A stretch of 39,784 nt of DNA from a virus. Location of the stretch: the IMG/VR virus record IMGVR_UViG_3300047673_000232, positions 1 to 39,784 of that record; one strand, given 5' to 3'. This document shows positions 31,076-39,739 of this stretch, piece after piece. Positions within the stretch are counted from its first letter, which is position 1, and each line of letters opens with the position of its first letter. Below the pieces are notes generated by a model. That model was not told where the DNA came from, did not search any database, and worked only from the letters and a program-made list of their open reading frames with translations. Made by a program: the position numbers and the translations under genes.

Positions 31076-31848
31076 TCACCTCCCGAGCTCTCGGTTACGT
31101 CGTGCGCGCATGTCCGCCAGATAGGCGACGCCGCGTGGGGTCACAACCCGTTGCGGCGCGGTAGTTCCCGGCCTCGGGATCGGCGGCGGTTTCGGCCGGT
31201 TCCGATCCGCGCCGTTCTGCCACAACAGCAGCGCGAGCCGGTCGGCGACGACGGCCAGCAACAACTCGGCGTTCGACCACGGACCGTATCCGACGCGCTT
31301 GGGTGCGCGGGCGAGCTGGCTCGGACTGAGTGAGTCCCGGATCGCCGTTTTCGTAGCGCTCTCAGCCGGAAGCGCGGCGATCAACACGGCGAGTCGCCGC
31401 CATGTCAGATCGCCGCGCCACAGGTCCCGAAGGTCGATGCCCCGGTATCCAAGATCGGCCTCGATCGCCTCGCCGCACTGATCGATCAGTGCGGCGAGGC
31501 GAACGATTCCGGGGTCGATTGACCGGTCTTCTGCTGCCAGTCCGCAAACAGTGCCTCGATATCGTCCAGTGTCGGGTCAATCTGCTGCCACAACGTCCAG
31601 CTATCGGGGGTCAGTGACTTACTTGCCCACGTGTCGTAGTCGCCCGACCGCAGTGCCCTGATCGCGCTGGATCGCCACTTGCGCAATGGAATCACCGTCA
31701 CCATGTACTCGCCGAGCGACACCTCGACGGGATGGCTTTGGTCGACCTGCGCCTCGGCACGCAACCGGTCGGCCGGTTGCCGGATCGTGAGTCGCGGTTG
31801 CGGGTTGTCGATGATCGGCTGGTCATAGCGTTCCTGCTGTGTGGTCAC
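31076..31848 (-). CDS. Tail assembly chaperone, frameshift-extended form (about 257 aa)
   Basis: A -1 slip near the end of the shorter chaperone joins it to the frame that ends at 31076. The -1 frame is open through the overlap and reads LAALIDQCGEAIEADLGYRG then IDLRDLWRGDLTWRRLAVLI, the conserved second-chaperone domain. No start codon is needed for it. A candidate slip is CCCCGGA at 31514-31508 (CCG GAA read as CCC GGA), non-canonical. The long form contacts the tape measure during tail assembly. Confidence 0.78.
31486..31848 (-). CDS. Tail assembly chaperone, short form (120 aa)
   Basis: GTG 31848 overlaps the tail-tube stop (GTGA). VSLGEYMVTVIPLRKWRSSA then IRALRSGDYDTWASKSL and acidic DPTLDDIEALFADWQQKTG. 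Gene order between tail tube and tape measure, and the downstream -1 frame, identify it as the lambda G-like chaperone. Confidence 0.85.
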   Translation of the reverse strand: MTTQQERYDQPIIDNPQPRLTIRQPADRLRAEAQVDQSHPVEVSLGEYMVTVIPLRKWRSSAIRALRSGDYDTWASKSLTPDSWTLWQQIDPTLDDIEALFADWQQKTGQSTPESFASPH

Positions 31849-32432
31849 GGCGTGACCACCAACGCAGCCAGCTCGTAATACCAATGCACGGACACGCCGT
31901 TCACGTCCGGGAACGCGGTCAGGGTGACCGGGTATGTGACGGCCTCGCCGCTGCGGATGTTGAGATCGCCGCGGTCGGTGACCTCGACGTGCTCGCAAAC
32001 GGCGCGAACATGGTTGTCACCGTCGACCAGCTCGAACACGGCCACCATCGGTACCGATGCCGAACCGCCGGTCTTGAAATCGAACGAGCCGTCCGTGTCA
32101 TCAACCGTGATGCCGTCAAGATCGAGCCGGTGATAGACGGCCAGGGACACCGGGTTCGACTCAAGGAACGCAATGTCGAACGTCTGCTTGCTTTCGGTGA
32201 CGATGGTCCGGACCGGCGAGAACGTACCGAAGGCGGGGATGTCGGTCGATGACTCGGCAACCTGCGCCGAGAGACCGTCCTCGGTAATCCACCCGGCGTC
32301 CAGATACGGCACCGCCAGAGCGGTTTTCGCGTCGGCCGGGGCCGCCGTCCCGAAGGGTGCGAAATAGGCGAGTGAGGAACCGGTGCCGCCGCCCGCGATA
32401 CCGGCGAGAACCTGCGCAGCGTTGCCGCTCAT
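31845..32432 (-). CDS. Major tail (tube) protein (195 aa)
   Basis: ATG 32432 (ATGA overlap). YFAPFGTAAPADAKTALAVP then YLDAGWITEDGLS is the classic N-terminus of actinophage tail-tube subunits. The rest is a beta-barrel pattern (TFDIAFLESNPVSLAVYH). Hexameric rings stack to form the tube. Normal length, no Ig-like C-terminal domain. Confidence 0.9.
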   Translation of the reverse strand: MSGNAAQVLAGIAGGGTGSSLAYFAPFGTAAPADAKTALAVPYLDAGWITEDGLSAQVAESSTDIPAFGTFSPVRTIVTESKQTFDIAFLESNPVSLAVYHRLDLDGITVDDTDGSFDFKTGGSASVPMVAVFELVDGDNHVRAVCEHVEVTDRGDLNIRSGEAVTYPVTLTAFPDVNGVSVHWYYELAALVVTP

Positions 32433-32836
32433 GGGTTTACGCCCTTCTGTGTTGTGAGCTGGTACGACGCACCGAATCGGCGCAACGTTGTGTTGTCGTA
32501 GGGCCGCCACATCGGACCGCTGAGCGTGTCCACCCGAGCGACGTATGCGCCCGACCACGTGAGGCCGGGAAGCTCGAAACGCAATGCATCCCGGACTTGC
32601 TGCGCGAGGTCGTATGCCGCGACTCGACCCGCTGCGTAGCAGTCGATATCGACCAGCGGCCGGTCAATCGGGGTGACGTCGTCGGCCCCGCCGACCCGTG
32701 CCACCTGCACGACCGGCAACACGGTGGCCAGGTTTGACGGGAGATCGGTGCACAGTCGCGCCGTAATGATTTGGGACAGCCACGAGACGAGTAGCCGTTC
32801 CACGTCGACGTAGTACGGCTCGACAAGCTGCGGCAT
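32429..32836 (-). CDS. Tail terminator (135 aa)
   Basis: ATG 32836 overlaps the previous TAA (TAATG). PLVDIDCYAAGRVAAYDLAQ then QVRDALRFELPGLT matches tail-terminator folds (strand-helix). It caps the tail tube at the head side. Position confirms. Confidence 0.8.
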   Translation of the reverse strand: MPQLVEPYYVDVERLLVSWLSQIITARLCTDLPSNLATVLPVVQVARVGGADDVTPIDRPLVDIDCYAAGRVAAYDLAQQVRDALRFELPGLTWSGAYVARVDTLSGPMWRPYDNTTLRRFGASYQLTTQKGVNP

Positions 32837-33138
32837 TACTTGCCCCCGCGGTGCACGAGCGCGCTGGTCAGGGTGTAATGCGCCGGGGTGTCGCTGGTAC
32901 CAAACTCAATCGACAGTGCGGCGTCGTCGGTATTGGTGACTTTCGCGATCGTGCGATCCTTGCGACGCTTCACCGAAACTTCGAAGCTCTCGGCGTAGTG
33001 CCCGCTTCGCCGCGGTGCGGTCACCGTTGCGACGGTGGCGATTCGACCGGCCTCACGGACGACACCGCCGATCACGGTCGGGTGTGTTTTGAGCATTTGA
33101 CCGATGCCGCGATAGTTCGCCTTAAATTTGCCCATCAC
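32836..33138 (-). CDS. HK97 gp10-like neck protein (100 aa)
   Basis: GTG 33138 or ATG 33135. TAPRRSGHYAESFEVSVKRR then FGTSDTPAHYTLTSALVHRG fits the gp10/minor-capsid neck family, which has the 'RSG..A.S' and 'EFGT' signatures. Likely tail-completion or neck protein. Confidence 0.8.
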   Translation of the reverse strand: MMGKFKANYRGIGQMLKTHPTVIGGVVREAGRIATVATVTAPRRSGHYAESFEVSVKRRKDRTIAKVTNTDDAALSIEFGTSDTPAHYTLTSALVHRGGK

Positions 33139-33139
33139 G

Positions 33140-33490
33140 TCATCCGGTGATCCGCCGTAGCGCCACCTGAACGCCCGGCTGTCGGTTGGTGAACGCGGAC
33201 CGCCACTGACCCGGCTCGCCTATCACCTCGTAGGTCAGGCCATCGGCGAGCTGCACGCGGTCAGTCGGCCGGATCCCGGTACCGGGTGGCGCAAGCACCG
33301 TGTACCCGGAGATGACGAGGTCCTGCGCCTGCTCGCTTTCGTTGGAACCGCTGGCGTTCAGATCACTCGGCCAGACGATGCAACCCGCGATCTCTTCCGT
33401 CTGTTCGACCAGCACGTCATTGCCGTACTCGTCAACGCTGTCAATCGTGGTGCGCAGCAAGGTGATCGGTTCGGGGTACGGCCAGATCAC
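33140..33490 (-). CDS. Head-closure / stopper protein (116 aa)
   Basis: GTG 33490 overlaps the previous stop (GTGA). PITLLRTTIDSVDEYGNDVL and RVQLADGLTYEVIGEPGQWR are typical of SPP1 gp16/HK97-like stopper beta barrels. Keeps DNA inside the head and receives the tail. Confidence 0.8.
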   Translation of the reverse strand: MIWPYPEPITLLRTTIDSVDEYGNDVLVEQTEEIAGCIVWPSDLNASGSNESEQAQDLVISGYTVLAPPGTGIRPTDRVQLADGLTYEVIGEPGQWRSAFTNRQPGVQVALRRITG

Positions 33491-33957
33491 GGCGACGGCT
33501 CCCGCTCGTCAATCGTCTCAAAGGCGATCGGGTCGCCGCCGTTGTCGCCGTCCTGGTCGTACACCCAAAACGTGCCGTCGGGTTCGTCGCGGTAGGTGGG
33601 TTGAATCCACAGACCGCGGGGTCCGGCGAGCCCGTGCAGCGCCCGCAGCTCGGCGTCGGTGAGGTAGACCCCGTTAACCGAATCCTCGCTGTAGCGGACG
33701 CTGTACGGCCCGACGGTTTCGCTTTCGGCACCGGTTGGGTTGAGATAGGCCCGGCGCGCTGCGGTCAACGTGATGGTGATGGTGACCGGCTGCGGCGGAT
33801 CGGACAATGCCGTTCCGGCCGCAGCCGTCACCAGTTCCCGCGCGTCGGTCAGTGCGGCCTCGGCGCGGGCCAGCTCGGCACCGGCCAAATCGTCAACGCC
33901 AATGCGCGCCAGGAATAGCGGCATCAAATCGTCAACGATTGGCAGCGTGCCGCTCAT
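33487..33957 (-). CDS. Head-tail adaptor (156 aa)
   Basis: ATG 33957, 3 bp after the coat stop. The N-terminus is helical (DDLMPLFLARIGVDDLAGAE), followed by TLTAARRAYLNPTGAESETV then GPYSVRYSEDSVNGVYLT, the adaptor pattern. Forms the ring below the portal. Confidence 0.8.
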   Translation of the reverse strand: MSGTLPIVDDLMPLFLARIGVDDLAGAELARAEAALTDARELVTAAAGTALSDPPQPVTITITLTAARRAYLNPTGAESETVGPYSVRYSEDSVNGVYLTDAELRALHGLAGPRGLWIQPTYRDEPDGTFWVYDQDGDNGGDPIAFETIDEREPSP

Positions 33958-33960
33958 GAC

Positions 33961-34854
33961 TTACGTCGCCGACGTGGTGAGCTTGACGGCGCGCACGGCG
34001 TCCAGAACGGTTGCGCCGGTGAACGTCGAGACGATCGACCGGTCCCGCAGGAAGCCCGAGTCATAGTCCCGAATCCACCGCATCGCGATACCGCGATCGG
34101 CCACACTGCGACCGAACGGCGCGCCGTCCGGCACTGCCGGTGCCCGCATCACGAACGCGAACGCATCGCGGTGATAGGCCACCGCAGTACCGGCCGTGAG
34201 TGCGTTGGACGTGACGACGGTAAAGCCGTACAGCCGACCAACGATCGCGTCGCGCAGCGCGTTCTGGCCGGTCGGACCGCCGCCGTCGTAGGTGACCAGT
34301 CGCCGATCGGGGTCGGCGAGTAGCGTTGCCTCGACCTCGGGGGAGACCGCAAGGAAGCGGTCACCGGCGGGGACGCTGGCCTTGTTGAGCAGCTTGCGCG
34401 CGTTGATGATCTGCGTGTGCGCATCGGTCCCGTCGAGCTTGATTGTGAGCTGCGAGGCCAGCCCGTTCATCTTTGTTGCCAGGACGTTCTCACTGGACTC
34501 GGCGACCACGACCGTCTGCGGCTCAAGCACTTGCGCGCCAAAGTTCGCAATGGACAGGGTGAGCTGTTCGTCCGTGCATGCAACGGCGCTGTAGAGGTGC
34601 GTGTCCATCACGACGGGCACGAGCGTCTCGGTCAGGTCATCGACCGTGATCGGCGTGCCCGCCGTGCGGAGGGTGTCGGTGTAGGTACGCGCAACGGCGG
34701 TTGCGGGCTTCCGGATGTTGACGGTTGCGCCTGCGCCAGTGGTGAAGTCGCGCTCAACATTCCGGTAGACGGTCGCCGGTAGCACAATGTCCCGACGCAG
34801 TAGCCCGAGCGCGGCGGCAGCGATCTGCGGCGCGGTCAGGAAGGTATTTGCCAT
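33961..34854 (-). CDS. Major capsid protein, P22-coat-like (297 aa)
   Basis: ATG 34854, with GAGG upstream. MANTFLTAPQIAAAALGLLR then RDIVLPATVYRN is the actinophage form of P22 coat (Gp5) proteins, followed by GATVNIRKPATAVARTY and PVVMDTHLYSAVACTDEQLT. HK97-type fold expected. Follows the scaffold, as expected. Confidence 0.9.
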   Translation of the reverse strand: MANTFLTAPQIAAAALGLLRRDIVLPATVYRNVERDFTTGAGATVNIRKPATAVARTYTDTLRTAGTPITVDDLTETLVPVVMDTHLYSAVACTDEQLTLSIANFGAQVLEPQTVVVAESSENVLATKMNGLASQLTIKLDGTDAHTQIINARKLLNKASVPAGDRFLAVSPEVEATLLADPDRRLVTYDGGGPTGQNALRDAIVGRLYGFTVVTSNALTAGTAVAYHRDAFAFVMRAPAVPDGAPFGRSVADRGIAMRWIRDYDSGFLRDRSIVSTFTGATVLDAVRAVKLTTSAT

Positions 34855-34914
34855 GTCAAAACCTCATTTCTCGTGAGTCGCCGCCGCGCTGACATGGCTT
34901 GTCTCGCAACGGGT

Positions 34915-35436
34915 TTAGTGCGTAGCGGTGATCTGCGCCGCGAGCTTGTCGGGATCCATTTCCTCGACCGGCTCCTCGGGGTCAGCGCCGCCCCGGAGTT
35001 GCTCGGTCGGACGTCGACCGGCGACAACGGGTGCGGTAGTGGCCGTCGGACGCTTGTGTTCCTCGGCGTAGGCCGCTGCGTCAGTGCGCAACTCGTCCTC
35101 AGTGGTGCCGATCAACCGGCGGGCGTCGGCCGGGGAGAGGTTGTGTTCGGCCGCAATGCGTAGCCGTAGCAACTCGCCCTCTGCCTTACTCGCTCGTTCC
35201 TCGGCGGCCCGTTGGGCGTCAGCTGCACGCTGCTGCTCGGTCTTGCTCGCGTCTTCCATTTGCGCGAGCTTGCGAGCCGCGGCGGCGTTCTGCTTGGCGG
35301 CGGCATCAGCCTTGCGCGCCGTTTCCTCGGCCTGCGTCAGTCTCTTTTTCAGTGCCTCGACGTCGTCACTCGGCGGGTCGACAGGCGCAGTGCCCGCCGG
35401 GTCGCCCTCGGTCGGCTCGTTCGGTTGGTCGGTCAT
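34915..35436 (-). CDS. Scaffolding protein (173 aa)
   Basis: ATG 35436, with AAAGGGCGG upstream (the frame stays open further up, inside the MuF gene, but has no need to start there). Acidic N-terminus, long coiled coil (VEALKKRLTQAEETARKADA), then LSPADARRLIGTTEDEL and an acidic tail. Guides coat assembly and leaves. Typical size and position. Confidence 0.88.
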   Translation of the reverse strand: MTDQPNEPTEGDPAGTAPVDPPSDDVEALKKRLTQAEETARKADAAAKQNAAAARKLAQMEDASKTEQQRAADAQRAAEERASKAEGELLRLRIAAEHNLSPADARRLIGTTEDELRTDAAAYAEEHKRPTATTAPVVAGRRPTEQLRGGADPEEPVEEMDPDKLAAQITATH

Positions 35437-35510
35437 GCGGAACCGCCCTTTCGGGGTTGTTGGAAACTGTTGTGCCGCAACGGGTATGAGAACCCGTCGG
35501 TAAGTTGGGG

Positions 35511-36371
35511 TCAGCTCGCGGAGGCGAGCCGGTCGTATTCGCGGCCGTACAGCGGATCGCCCTCGACGGTCCGGCCCTCGATCGCCCGTCGGTAGGCGTT
35601 GAACCGCTCGGCGTTCGGTAGTCCGGTCGTAGCGGCCTTCCAGAGGTTTTCGGCCGCAACGCTTGTCGCCGGTCGTTGCGGGTTCCGGGTGAACACCGGC
35701 ACTACTTGGCAGCCACAGCCGTTGTGCCAGCTCGTCGTGAACCCGATCCCGCCCGGCACGAGCTGCTCGGCCTCGGGTACCGGTACGTCGTCCGCGCCCG
35801 CGTTGCCGCGTTCCTTGTAAACCGCACCGCGACCGGCGAGCATCGCGCAGAACGCGCACGGGTCGCCGTCGGTAACCCGCATCCAACCGAGCGCCGCGTC
35901 GTCGGCCCTGACGGTCAGATCAACAACGTCCCGCCCGGCGTCCAGCACGAGCCGCGAACCGGCCGACAATGTCGACGTGAGTGCCGCCGCACGGGCCTGC
36001 GTCGACGTGCTGCCGGTGTGCAACTTGCGTTCGATCGTGTCCGGCCCGGTATGCAGGAACGTCCGCGCGATCTGTTCGTCCGGCATCGCGCTCGGCCCGA
36101 CGATCGGCCCCGGTTCGCCCAGCTCGACCAGTCGGGCGCGTTGCATGTACTGCTGTGCCAGCGTCGCGTCGAGCCCGCGATAGCGGCGCAACAGGACCCC
36201 TGCAAGCCGCAGCCACGCCGTCACGGTGTCCGTGTCGACGCCGTCGGAATCGCTGCGCAGCAAGGCGAACAGCGCGACCATGTCCCGCATGTAGGCGGCC
36301 CGAAGAGTGAGGCCGTTGCGGCGGTAGCCCTCGGCGAGCAGTAGCGGCGCACTAGGCGCTGGCGCTGCCAC
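35511..36371 (-). CDS. MuF-like minor head protein (286 aa)
   Basis: GTG 36371 is chosen (20-bp overlap with portal). The TTG at 36422 would overlap 71 bp. Helical N-terminus, then VTDGDPCAFCAMLAGRGAVY and WHNGCGCQVVPVF: the Cys-x2-Cys ... His-x2-Cys-x-Cys signature of VG15/MuF-type head proteins. Sits at the portal inside the head. Some relatives carry a toxin or protease; none is seen here. Confidence 0.82.
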   Translation of the reverse strand: MAAPAPSAPLLLAEGYRRNGLTLRAAYMRDMVALFALLRSDSDGVDTDTVTAWLRLAGVLLRRYRGLDATLAQQYMQRARLVELGEPGPIVGPSAMPDEQIARTFLHTGPDTIERKLHTGSTSTQARAAALTSTLSAGSRLVLDAGRDVVDLTVRADDAALGWMRVTDGDPCAFCAMLAGRGAVYKERGNAGADDVPVPEAEQLVPGGIGFTTSWHNGCGCQVVPVFTRNPQRPATSVAAENLWKAATTGLPNAERFNAYRRAIEGRTVEGDPLYGREYDRLASAS

Positions 36372-37743
36372 CAACGCCGCCGTTGACGATGCCGACCGGA
36401 CCGATACCGGCCTGCCGGTCAAGGATTGACGTCAACTGCCCGAGTGAGTCGCCTTCCTTGCGCAACCGCTCCCATTCCTCGACGTCGGTCCGGGTCACGC
36501 CGGGGATCCGCTGCCACAGCGCCTGCTCGGGGACGCCCAGCATTTGCGCGGCCTTACCGAGCGCGTCGACGGCCTGCGACATGCTGCGGATTTCCATGTC
36601 CTGCCAGGTCACGTGCGCGCTGTAGTCGTTGGCGGCGACCGTGTCGCCTTCCTGCCCGGCTGCCAGTCGTAGCGACTGATCGTGCGCCTTGCCGAGCACC
36701 TTTTGCCATTCGGTCACCTTTTGACTCAGTGACGCGCGGGCGGCGGCCAGTGCCTCGGCGGACAGGTTCACCATTTTGCCGGTGAGGTTGTGCGACGGGA
36801 CCTGCGCAACGGCGGCCAGCGCCTCGATATCGCTTTCCCACGCGGCAATGAACCCGTCCAGCGGCGTCTCGTCCAGCGTGCCGAATTTCGTATCCGGATC
36901 CTCGGCGACCAGCATGTCATCTTGGCGCAGCCGCAACTTTTGCCGGTTGACCAGCTCCTCATCGTCCGGCGAGGCCAGCCCGGCAATCGTGCGGACCTTC
37001 CAGCTACCGAAGTGCTGCACCAGTAGCCGATCGAGGCTCGTTTTGTTGATCCGCTGCGCAACGGAAATGTACGGCTCGACGTCGCCGACGGCGCGGCCCT
37101 CAAGGTCAAGGTTGGCGTACCGCACAACCGGGGTCACGCCGCTGCCATGCACCTTGCTTTGAATGAACGTCGGTGCACTGTTGCGATCCGGCCCCTCGGT
37201 AGCGAGGTAATAGATGTGCGTCTCATCAATGACCCGAATCGAATAACCCTCGCCGGTCCGGTCAACGCGGATCGCGTACAACGGCCAATCGTCCTCGGCC
37301 GGATCGGCGTAAGTGGCCAGCATCTTCCGCGGTGAGATCCCGCGCATGACGGACCTTTTATTACCACTGGAGTCCACCCCCGGTAGCACCGTGACATACG
37401 CGGTGCCGTACTGCAGTGCGGCCCGGTGCACGGCGATCTGGCGAGTGTCGAAGTCGTTGGCCTCCCAGATTTCCCACGGGGTTGACTCACCGGGGTTATC
37501 GGGGGAGCGGTAGCCATCGACGTACATGCATTGCGCCGTGGTCGTGACGACCAGTCCGAGCCACGGCGTCTTGGCGAGCTGCACGAGCCGCCGCAGCTCC
37601 GCCGTTGCGGCGCGCGGCATCCGGGCGTCCTCCTGCGTCCACCGACACCACAGGTCCAACCGGTCCAGCCGTGCACGTTCCTTCCAGAACAGCGGCAACA
37701 GCTCACCGGCGGCGAGGTCGACAACAGCACTGTCGCTGAGCAC
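36352..37743 (-). CDS. Portal protein, SPP1 Gp6-like (463 aa)
   Basis: GTG 37743, with GGTGAG upstream. Wing, stem and crown order expected: WLGLVVTTTAQCMYVDGYRS, QIAVHRAALQYGTAYVTVLP, SVAQRINKTSLDRLLVQH and AEALAAARASLSQKVTEWQK. Dodecameric DNA gate and terminase docking site. Normal length. Confidence 0.93.
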   Translation of the reverse strand: MLSDSAVVDLAAGELLPLFWKERARLDRLDLWCRWTQEDARMPRAATAELRRLVQLAKTPWLGLVVTTTAQCMYVDGYRSPDNPGESTPWEIWEANDFDTRQIAVHRAALQYGTAYVTVLPGVDSSGNKRSVMRGISPRKMLATYADPAEDDWPLYAIRVDRTGEGYSIRVIDETHIYYLATEGPDRNSAPTFIQSKVHGSGVTPVVRYANLDLEGRAVGDVEPYISVAQRINKTSLDRLLVQHFGSWKVRTIAGLASPDDEELVNRQKLRLRQDDMLVAEDPDTKFGTLDETPLDGFIAAWESDIEALAAVAQVPSHNLTGKMVNLSAEALAAARASLSQKVTEWQKVLGKAHDQSLRLAAGQEGDTVAANDYSAHVTWQDMEIRSMSQAVDALGKAAQMLGVPEQALWQRIPGVTRTDVEEWERLRKEGDSLGQLTSILDRQAGIGPVGIVNGGVGGSASA

Positions 37744-37749
37744 TCGATC

Positions 37750-39171
37750 TCACCAAACCTTCCCGGATCGTTGTTTCGGTGGTGGCTCGACAACGTCAAT
37801 CCCGTGCAGCGCAAGGGTTACCGAGACAATCGGCGTAATGTCGTTGTCGGTGTCCCGGCGCTGCCAGGCCCACGCGTCGCCGAGGCGGCGCTGTCGGGCC
37901 TGATTGACGCTCACGTTCAACAGCGGCGAGTCGAGATGCCGCAGGCGTTTCGCGGCAACGGCGTCGAAGAATCGGCCGCAGGCCTGTGCGTATTCGCGGG
38001 CGCTGGTCATCCGGACCGGCACCCCCGCATCGGTCAGCGCGGGGACAAGTGCTGCCGCGCCACCCCCGGCGTCAACGATCACGCCGTACGAGTTGTGTTT
38101 CGTGACCAGCTCGCTGAGCCGGTCGACGCACCAGCTCGTACCCTTGCGGTTCTCGATCACCTCGATATGAACGAGTCCATCGGCGCGCTTACCGGCGATG
38201 GCAATGCTGGCCAGCTTGCGGTCGTTGCTCACGTCAAGCGCGAACGAGATGGGATCGAGTGCGGTGCTGCGCCGGTCGGCGAGCTTGGCCCAGTCGTCGG
38301 GATCGATCACTGCACCACTGCGCGGGTCGTCCCAGATCCCGAGGTGTTCCCGAGCGAAAGCAGCATCGTCAAGGATGCCGCGCTCATTTTCGACAAACTC
38401 GTGCGATATCCGGATGCCGAGCGCCGGGTTCGCAATCGCCCATACCGCGGGGTCGTCCATATCGGCCCGGTCGGCGGCCGACCATTCCAAGTAGCAGAGC
38501 CGTGCGGCCCGCGCGTGACCACGTTCCCGGATCCGACCGAGCTGCACGCTGCCGGGTAGCCCGGCCGTTGACGCGTACCAAATTTGCGGGTTCGGCCGGG
38601 CCGACATCGTCGGCAGTAACGCGGCCATGCCTTCCGGGGTCAACGCGTACGCCTCATCAAGGATGACCCGGTCACCGGTGAAGCCGCGTCCGGATCCGGT
38701 CGAGCGTGCGATGAACCGCAACTGCGAGCCGTTTTTGAGCTCGATACCTTCCTCGCCGTGCGAAGTGCGTACTCTCGCAACGCGTTTGCGGAGGTAGTCG
38801 CAATTCTCGATAGTCGACAGAACCCGATTGAATCCCTCGCGCGCCGTTTTGAATTCGTGCGCGCTGTGTAGAATCAACTTTTCGCCGAACAGGAAAAGTC
38901 CGGCCAGCTCGACCGCTTCCAACACGACGCCCTTGCCGTTTTGGCGCGGCACGATCAGCGCCACCTCGAACGCCGCCCACGTTCCGTCGGCCCGTTCGCC
39001 GAATCCGGCGGTCAGTACGTGCTGTTGCCAGTCGTCCAACACCAGTCCGGCAATCGCCGCCAGGTCGCATGCGTCCTCACCGGAGCTGCCCACGCTCGGC
39101 GGGATCGAGCTAATTCGCGGTAGTGCCACGCCGCGTGGCGCGTCGAGCTGTGAGATCGTCAACAGGCTCAC
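37750..39171 (-). CDS. Large terminase subunit (473 aa)
   Basis: Packaging motor and nuclease. GTG 39171 preferred (VSLLTISQLDAPRG); GTG 39129 would reduce the 62-bp overlap with the small subunit. Walker A variant VPRQNGKG (74-81), Walker B VILDEA (169-174) and coupling motif YASTAG (199-204). RNaseH-like nuclease part includes FALDVSNDRKLASIAI and VIVDAGGGAAALVPAL. Complete. Confidence 0.93.
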   Translation of the reverse strand: MSLLTISQLDAPRGVALPRISSIPPSVGSSGEDACDLAAIAGLVLDDWQQHVLTAGFGERADGTWAAFEVALIVPRQNGKGVVLEAVELAGLFLFGEKLILHSAHEFKTAREGFNRVLSTIENCDYLRKRVARVRTSHGEEGIELKNGSQLRFIARSTGSGRGFTGDRVILDEAYALTPEGMAALLPTMSARPNPQIWYASTAGLPGSVQLGRIRERGHARAARLCYLEWSAADRADMDDPAVWAIANPALGIRISHEFVENERGILDDAAFAREHLGIWDDPRSGAVIDPDDWAKLADRRSTALDPISFALDVSNDRKLASIAIAGKRADGLVHIEVIENRKGTSWCVDRLSELVTKHNSYGVIVDAGGGAAALVPALTDAGVPVRMTSAREYAQACGRFFDAVAAKRLRHLDSPLLNVSVNQARQRRLGDAWAWQRRDTDNDITPIVSVTLALHGIDVVEPPPKQRSGKVW

Positions 39172-39349
39172 TTTCGGTGTTCTGCTTGCTCGTGGCGTTC
39201 TGTCCGAGCAACTTGCTGCGGCGCTCCAGTACCCGCAGCGCCGCATTCACGCTCGACGGGTCACCGGCGGCAGCAGCGGGCCAGAGTCCGGCGAACAGCT
39301 CGCCCAGTAGGGCCAACTCGCCGTCCTGTTCGGCGTCACGGTCGGCCAT
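39110..39349 (-). CDS. Probable small terminase subunit (79 aa)
   Basis: ATG 39349. AALRVLERRSKLLGQNATS is the typical end of short actinophage small-terminase-like proteins, directly upstream of and overlapping the large subunit. Expected to recognise packaging DNA. Shorter than classical TerS, no clear HTH. Confidence 0.65.
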   Translation of the reverse strand: MADRDAEQDGELALLGELFAGLWPAAAAGDPSSVNAALRVLERRSKLLGQNATSKQNTESEPVDDLTARRATRRGTTAN

Positions 39350-39545
39350 CTTGTTTCCCCTGACCGACTAGCGATGCTCGGATAACGTGAGTCACGTAAT
39401 TCTCGTGGCGCGCGAAATTCGGCCCAATTGTTTTGACCTTAATGACACCGTTTTCGGCGTGAAAGCTAATCATCTCGATTGGATCTATTCCCAGTTCACG
39501 GCCAATCGCCGCGATGATGCCGTTAAAGCGGTCGCCCTCGGTCAC
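39336..39545 (-). CDS. Small hypothetical protein (69 aa)
   Basis: GTG 39545 (GTGA overlap). FNGIIAAIGRELGIDPIEMI then FHAENGVIKVKTIGPNF. Alpha/beta; unrecognised. Overlaps the small terminase start by 14 nt. Confidence 0.6.
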   Translation of the reverse strand: MTEGDRFNGIIAAIGRELGIDPIEMISFHAENGVIKVKTIGPNFARHENYVTHVIRASLVGQGKQDGRP

Positions 39546-39739
39546 GGGTTCGCCTCCCCGTACGGTCCGCAGTGAGCGCAGCTCGTGAGCCTGCCCAACG
39601 GCCCGCAGCCCTCACCGGTCAGCAAATACACCTCGAACGTGAATACGGTGACGTGCAGGCAATCCGGGCACAACTGCGGTTCCTGATCGGTGTCGGCGGT
39701 AACAATTCGCCAGCCGGTCACTCGCTGCTGCTGAGCCAC
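39542..39739 (-). CDS. Zinc-ribbon protein, first of late operon in window (65 aa)
   Basis: GTG 39739, with GGGAGG upstream. PQLCPDCLHVTVFTFEVYLL then LTSCAHCGPYG: Cys-x2-Cys ... Cys-x2-Cys, one zinc ribbon. May be structural or regulatory. Beyond it 45 bp remain with no gene. Confidence 0.65.
   Translation of the reverse strand: MAQQQRVTGWRIVTADTDQEPQLCPDCLHVTVFTFEVYLLTGEGCGPLGRLTSCAHCGPYGEANP

Noticed and set aside
34915-35886. 323-aa version of the scaffold gene
   Set aside because: Its first 150 residues overlap the MuF-like gene in another frame and are Arg-rich; the strong site before ATG 35436 marks the true start.
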